This document shows positions 58,250 through 64,000 of a stretch of 64,000 nt of DNA, in pieces (within the stretch, counting starts at the first letter, position 1; each line of letters opens with the position of its first letter). The stretch is from Ariolimax columbianus. Its lineage: Eukaryota; Mollusca; Gastropoda; Stylommatophora; Arionidae. Location of the stretch: contig JAVGWX010000002.1 of NCBI GenBank assembly GCA_036924085.1, positions 47,588,916 through 47,652,915 on the forward strand. The letters run 5' to 3'. The position numbers and the translations under genes were made by a program. The notes beneath the pieces were generated by a model, which had not been told where the DNA came from, did not search any database, and saw only the letters and a program-made list of their open reading frames with translations.

Positions 58250-58600
58250 TTCATATCTCCCATTTCCTATTTTTGTTATTTCCAACACAGGGGGAGTTCT
58301 TAACCTTGTCCAGTATTTGATCTTTTATTTGTAGCTATAGAGTAAATGTGGTACCAACTTTTCTAATTATCATAGATTTCGTTTTCTCATAATGTTCCAT
58401 CCACACACCTGACTTTTGTTCTTGACTGGAGTCAGTCGTTCATGTAGTTCTTGTCTGCTTTCAGCCAGCAGAGCTGTGTCATCCGCATGTCTGAGATTAT
58501 TTATTGATACTCCACGGATAATGCGTCCTGGCATTTCTTTTGTAATTAGTTTCGCACAGTGGACCCTGGCAAAGGCCTATTTTGTAGTCTATAATTAACA
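58250..58600 (-). pseudogene. LINE RT palm fragment, minus strand
   Basis: Minus-strand GRIIRGVSINNLRHADDTAL then LAESRQELHERL contains the ADD catalytic motif in the usual INNLRYADDTxLLA context. Flanking RT motifs are missing. Confidence 0.75.
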
Positions 58601-58914
58601 CATAAATATTGTTCTGTGCTTCTATTTATTTATCTCCATGTGGCCTTATATGTAAAATTGCTTTTTGTGTGTTCCATTCTTCTGTCTAAAATCAGTGGCG
58701 CACCCAAGATGGGGGGTGGGGAAACAATAGAACACATTTTTAATGACAGAATTTCCCATCTCATCTAAAGCCGAAGATAACGCGAGTCCGCCGTAGCAAC
58801 GTTAACATCTAGAACAGGCATCACTCATGACCTGGTGTGGCTTGTTTTTACAAGGTACGGTGGGTTGCCAATTCTAAGACGTTAAGTGTGCTCAATTTTA
58901 AGAAGAACAAGAAA
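58601..58914. other. no gene recognised
   Basis: Spacer; nothing supported. Confidence 0.45.
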
Positions 58915-60240
58915 CGGTTCACCAACTCCCTCCATCACAAACACCCTCCATCACCAACACCCTCCATCACCAACTCCATCACAACCCCCCCATACCAAAC
59001 ATCCTCCATCCCAAACATCCTCCATCACCAACTCCCCCCCATCACGAGGCCCTCCATCACCAACCCCGTCCATCATCAACCCCCTCCATCTACAACCCCC
59101 TCCATCACAAACTCCCTCCATCTCAAGCCCTCCATCACTATCTCCCTTCATCACCAACCCCCTCCATCACCAACCCCCTCCATCCCAAACATCCTCCATC
59201 CCAAACATCCTCCCTCACCAACCCCCTCCATCGCCAACCCCCTCCATCGCCAACCCCCTCCATTGCCAACCCCCTCCATTGCCAACCCCCTCCATCACCA
59301 ACCCCCTCCATCGCCAACCCCCTCCATCACCAACACCCTTCATTACTATCTCCCTTCATCACCAACCCCCTCCATCGCCAACCCCCTCCATCACCAACCC
59401 CCTCCATCGCCAACCTTCTCCCTCACCAACCCCCTCCATCGCCAACCCCCTCCATCACCAACCCCTCTATTTCTATCTCCCTTCATCACCAACCCCCTCC
59501 ATCGCCAATCCCCTCCATCACCAACCCCCTCCATCACCAACCCCCTCCATCGCCAACCCCCTCCATCACAAACCCCCTCCATTACTATCTCCCTTCATCA
59601 CCAACCCCCTCCATCGCCAACCCCCTCCATCACCAACTTCTCCCTCGCCAACCCCCTCCATCACCAACCCCTTCCATTACTATCTCCCTTCATCACCAAC
59701 CCCTCCATCGCCAACCCGCTCCATCACCAACCCCCTTCATCGCCAACCCCCTCCATCCCCAAACCCCTCCATCACAAACTCCCTCCATCTCAAGCCTTCC
59801 TTCCTTATCTCCCTTCATCACCAACCCCCTCCATCGCCAACCCCCTCCATCACCAACCCCCTCCATCACCAACCCCTCTATCACCAACCCCCTCCATCGC
59901 CAACCACCTCCATCACCAACCCCCTCTATCACCAACCCCCTTCATCACCAACCCCCTCTATCGCTAACCCCCTCCATCCCCAACCCCCTCCATCACAAAC
60001 TCCCTCCATCTCAAGCCCTCCATCACTATCTCCCTTCATCACCAACCCCCTCCATCGCCAACCCCCTCTATCACCAACCCCCTCTATCCCCAACCCCCTC
60101 TATCACCAACCCCCTCCATCGCCAACCCCCTCTATCACCAACCCCCTCTATCACCAACCCCCTTCATCACCAACCCCCTCCATCACCAACCCCTTCCATC
60201 GCCAACCCCCTCCATTACCAACCCCCTCCATCACCAACCC
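58915..60240. repeat. 18-bp minisatellite
   Basis: About seventy units of CCCCCTCCATCACCAACC, with CGCC, CCCAAA and TACTATCTCCCTT variants arranged in recurring higher-order blocks. The 376- and 496-codon proline/serine-rich frames are repeat products. Confidence 0.96.
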
Positions 60241-60360
60241 CCTGTATGAAGACACACAACAACATCAGATAACATGTACATTCTACTATTTGGAAACTTA
60301 TCCCGGGGATAGTAAAAGTCAGGTTCCTTCACAGAAGCCCTCTCCTTCAGATTACTCAAT

Positions 60361-60713
60361 GGGATCAAGATGCTGAACAGCGCATGAGCTGCAGCGGCAA
60401 GCCACTATTAGCTGACTGCTAGCGTCAGGGCCAGCTAACCAGAGCTGCCAAGGCCCTTCTACACCTCCACGCGGTGATCCTGGATAGGCTGCAACAGAGC
60501 AGACTGGCTAAGGAGAAGGGATCGAAGAGGGAAAGCTAACCCGGTACTCAAAAATGCTTGCTGAGGTCGGATGCGTTGGACCGAGAGGTGCAAATATCTC
60601 AATGAAGCTGTAAACTACGACACAACACAATCCGTTCTATGGACTACATTCTGCTACTCAAGCCCTTTTCAGGGTTTGGTAGCGGGAGATTGAGAACGAA
60701 CAAAGCCCAACCA
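60361..60713 (+). mobile_element. SINE-like retroposon, family A, full length
   Basis: Begins GGGATCAAGATGCTG and ends GAACGAACAAAGCCCAACCA. Flanks AGATTACTCAAT (60349-60360) and AGATTATTGAAT (60714-60725) match at 10 of 12 positions, an aged target-site duplication. Confidence 0.82.
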
Positions 60714-60725
60714 AGATTATTGAAT

Positions 60726-61970
60726 TGTCTCAGACAGCTTAACTTACAACAGAAAACTAGCCTAGCTCATTGAAGCAGATATATTGGCTTGTTTGAATGA
60801 GAGCAGCATACAATGTTCCACATTTATCAGTCTGACAACGATGTCCGCCCTTTTGACATCAACGAAACAATATATAATACTCAATTTTAAGATTATGTCA
60901 TTGTATTGAGTGTTTTTAATTGCATTGTAATGTCAGACCAAGATTTGACAGTAAAACGCATGAAACAAAACTGAACAAATGAGCTTTATTCAACACGATT
61001 TCCGTCCCCACACGAGGCTACCAATATTTCCAGAACTGATTGATAACATATCAGAATGATTAAAAAAGCACTTCAAACATATATATGAAGGAAATACTTC
61101 CGGAACACCGCAATATCTAAGGCGTCATCGAGGGAGTTTTGGCGCCTGATTTCTGTGTTGTGAAATCTTCACTATATGTAAGTCTTAGTTTCCCAATTTT
61201 GTGGTCAAGTCCACCTTTCTTCCAGAAAGTTGATTGAAGTAAGTGTTCAGGTCACACCGTTGTTACATTTCAGCAAATATAGTTAACGTTCTATTACATT
61301 TATTGTGTTGTGAAAGATAACTGCGACGAATTGGCATTGGTTGTTCTACATTTGATCTTCCTCTTTCGCCCTCAGACATTCACATTAATGGCCCCAACAA
61401 AGTCATGTCTGTAGCTGTATTTATTCTTTGGGTTGTGTTGCTTCTATGTTCTGCTCCCGGCGGACCATTCCATCCAACTTCAGCATGAATTATGGGTAAC
61501 CTCAGAATATCCTCAGCCTACATGCAAGCGGCAGTTGTTTCTTGCCAAAGCTGTCGCTCCCTCCTAGGAAAACTGTCTTTCCGTCTTAGGAGGAAAGATG
61601 TGTAACACACAGGTAGGAAGAATTGGATCATATAACAGCGGAACATATACGCAGACGGGTCGGCATATAAAGCTGCAACAATCTGAGGAAAAAATGCTTT
61701 GGAAATTATACCCAAAAAATAAAGAATCAACAAAAAATCTATATCCCAGTGACCTATTGAAAATTATAACACAAACAACTCTTCAATAAACAAAATGGGG
61801 CGATATGGAGAACTACAATGAAGAGATACGTACGAGTAGTTTCCTTTATGGATAAATCAATCCAAATGGCCATGGGAATCACAGAAATGACTTCAACTCA
61901 AAATACGCTTAGGGACATTCATCAGAGCAAAAGTACAATGTTCTGTTCCGAAGAATCGACTTTACTGTAA
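60726..61970. other. no gene recognised
   Basis: AT-rich unassigned DNA. Frames at 61518-61733 (-) and 61598-61789 (+) overlap and have no recognisable domain. Confidence 0.5.
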
Positions 61971-61971
61971 A

Positions 61972-62180
61972 GAATCCCATAGCATTACTGCCGTAGGGGT
62001 GTGTGAGGTGTTAGCGCTTTTACTTCCTGGACTGAACCGGTACCCATTTAAGGCTGGGTCGACTCAGGGGCCATTGCGGTCTGAAAAAAACATTACCGCC
62101 TCAACTGGGGAATGAACCCAGGACCACTCAGATGCGAAGCCAGTGCGCTAACCACTGCGCTGCGCTGCGCGGCTCCACAA
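61972..62180 (-). mobile_element. tRNA-derived SINE
   Basis: On the minus strand the head reads GCGCAGTGGTTAGCGCACTG with a D-arm-like A box, and TGGGTTCATTCCCC as the B box, followed by a body also present at 48120-48345 (TTTTTTTCAGAC, GTCGACCCAGCCTTAAATGG). A Pol III-type promoter is expected from the family; activity is not shown. Confidence 0.8.
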
Positions 62181-62195
62181 ACCATAGGTGCTAAC

Positions 62196-62695
62196 GTATT
62201 TTTAGTATGGGGCGAAAAGTGTTGATTCTGATGTCTACGTAAGCTTGCCTACTTAGAATACTTGAAACACTTTAGTATGGGGCGAAAAGTGTGGATTCTG
62301 ATGTCTACGTAAGCTTGCCTACTTAGAATGCTTGAAACACTTTAGTATGGGGCGAAAAGTGTGGATTCTGATGTCTACGTAAGCTTGCCTACTTAGAATG
62401 CTTGAAACACTTTAGTATGGGGCGAAAAGTGTGGATTCTGATGTCTACGTAAGCTTGCCTACTTAGAATGCTTGAAACACTTTAGTAGGGGCGAAAAGTG
62501 TGGATTCTGATGTCTACGTAAGCTTGCCTACTTAGAATGCTTGAAACACTTTAGTATGGGGCGAAAAGTGTGGATTCTGATGTCTACGTAAGCTTGCCTA
62601 CTTAGAATACTTGAAACACTTTAGTATGGGGCGAAAAGTGTGGATTCTGATGTCTACGTAAGCTTGCCTACTTAGAATACTTGAAACACTTAATC
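62196..62695. repeat. 70-bp minisatellite
   Basis: Seven almost identical 69-70 bp units: TTTAGTATGGGGCGAAAAGT, GTGGATTCTGATGTCTACGT, AAGCTTGCCTACTTAGAATG, CTTGAAACAC. Confidence 0.97.
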
Positions 62696-63265
62696 ACACA
62701 TAGCTCTTCTCCCTTCACCCCACAATAAGAGTTGCTAATCGCAAACGAAGATGTCGACAGCATCAGACTTGTTTGCGAGATGTGTTCTCCATTTGGTGTG
62801 TTCTCAGCCCATCGTGTAACAGCTGTTTGGGGATGGGCTCATCGGGCGAACACGATGTCCCATCTATCTAATCTGGGTTGTTACAGAAACATATGGATGC
62901 TCAACATGTTGTTGTTGTTGTTATTGTTTGCGAATGCCCACAATGAGTAGGTTACTCTTTTGTGCGCCCCGAAAATGACGTTAAGTAGCGAGTTGCAGTA
63001 GCTTTCCTCACATCCCGAGCGTGCTAATGAAGTAGAACAGGAGTCCTCCAGACAGTTGTGCTATGCTTAGCTTCATCTGCGTGTCCCTCACTACTATGGG
63101 GATCACGTCGATCCCTCACCTTGTTAGCCAGGCTGCTATGACAACAGCCAATTTCTAGGGAGGGCTACTTGGAAGCCGGGGTAAGGGTCCTAACCAGTAT
63201 ATTTTCCCTGACTAGACGTTAGTCTTCATCCCCGTTCAACATATTAGTCTCACAAAGACTTCTAG
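62696..63265. other. no gene recognised
   Basis: A short GTT-repeat near 62909-62930. No gene supported. Confidence 0.5.
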
Positions 63266-63269
63266 AGAC

Positions 63270-63560
63270 AGATACTTTGTTTTGTCATCCTATCCAGAGC
63301 AGACAGCTCACATTAACAGGATTTAGATGTCTGGCGTGTCTGCTATACACTGTCCATGTTTCGCAGACAAGCAGCAGAGTTGTTACACTACAGCACGATA
63401 CACTTTTATTTTGATGACGGCACTGATGTCCTGTTGGTCCCAGACGTTTACTTGCAGCCTCCCAAACGCAGAGCTCGCCTTGGAAAGTTGCTCTTGACAT
63501 TAAAGCCGATATTCACCTCTCTAGTGAAGATGCCGCCCAGGTAAATGAAGCTATCGACTG
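63270..63560 (-). pseudogene. LINE post-RT fragment, minus strand
   Basis: Minus strand: AVDSFIYLGGIFTREVN, then in another frame VTTLLLVCETWTVYSRHARH and LNPVNVSCL, matching FxYLGS...LPTLLYGCETWTVYRRHxxxL of LINEs such as the one nested at 40188. Frameshifted. Confidence 0.78.
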
Positions 63561-64000
63561 CCACTCATACACTCGCGCACACAGAAGTTCACTCAATTTA
63601 ACCGCAATAAAAAATGAACAAGAATGACTTAGGAAGACAGAATCACGGCAACTGGTACCACCGTCACGAAAATGTAAACACAGCTAGGGCCTCTGTTAAG
63701 TCGGGATATTTATTAGCTGTATCCTATCACTCTGTACACAACTTCTTCGACACATCATTACGTCACATAATTGTACCTATATAAACAATGTCAGGCCAGA
63801 AATCTTTGACCTTTAAACTTGTTTTTTCAGTCAGCTGGAAATTGCGCGAGTATTATACAATTTGGTGATAACAGGGAGAAAATGTTAACCTTCATTTTGC
63901 CATTTACAGCTGGTGCTTACAATGTCCGCTGTCAGTCACAGCACACGCCAGAAGCCGAGTACGATACCCTTCGATTGATTTGTCATATATTCGCTGTTCT
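63561..64000. other. no gene recognised
   Basis: No feature supported up to the window end. Confidence 0.5.

Noticed and set aside
58837..60376. 376- and 496-codon proline-rich proteins
   Set aside because: Overlapping frames across the 18-bp minisatellite with no domain or conserved start.

Overview
The window looks like a gene-poor, repeat-dominated stretch of an invertebrate nuclear genome. It is most likely a mollusc and perhaps a gastropod: an 18S rRNA fragment here has a metazoan/lophotrochozoan-looking V4 region, and the mix of I-superfamily, CR1-like and RTE-like non-LTR retrotransposons, tRNA-derived SINEs and very long micro- and minisatellites fits molluscan genomes. I found no convincing host protein-coding gene. 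All recognisable coding sequence belongs to retrotransposons, and only one reading frame (5073-8981) is intact.

Layout. 1-2540: 14-bp, 43-bp and 23/24-bp tandem arrays. 2541-9016: a full-length non-LTR retrotransposon (copy 1) with an intact 1302-residue endonuclease/RT/RNase H protein. 9017-11560: the 23/24-bp array again. 11.9-24.7 kb: a 115-bp satellite, a SINE-like family (family A, four copies in the window with target-site duplications), a broken CR1-like element, a 5'-truncated minus-strand copy of the main element, and several RTE-like fragments, one carrying an in-frame 36-bp amplification. 25-32.6 kb: mostly unassigned sequence with LINE 3' ends. 32.7-38.9 kb: 26-bp and 30-bp arrays, the latter containing a second, decayed copy (copy 2). 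39-46 kb: a LINE nested in another LINE, five minisatellites and a roughly 1-kb (ATCT)n tract. 46-64 kb: more LINE and SINE fragments, a 60-bp array, an (ACT)n tract, an 18-bp array and a 70-bp array.

The striking feature is the 5' leader of the main retrotransposon. In both long copies it is a sense-strand mosaic of ribosomal RNA: blocks of 18S (the region of the universal AATTGACGGA motif and just downstream) fused, with no ITS or 5.8S, to the 3' terminal domain of 28S, including a sarcin-ricin-loop-like segment and the 28S 3' end. In copy 1 the 18S::28S unit is tandemly repeated, and the most 5' unit runs into about 960 bp of further, well-preserved 18S. Within the 28S-derived parts a hairpin (GGGTCTAAT...ATTAGACCC) has an extended stem compared with the native rRNA sequence, and one base pair appears to change compensatorily between copies. 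Because two separate loci share this architecture, I read it as part of the element and not a chance insertion. The rRNA matches rest on my memory of conserved rRNA sequence and need alignment.

The element has (GAA)n 3' tails. Truncated copies have 12-14 bp target-site duplications, including one that kept only about 9 bp of the element plus its tail. One SINE family A copy and another LINE fragment share a similar 3' end and tail, which suggests shared retrotransposition machinery.
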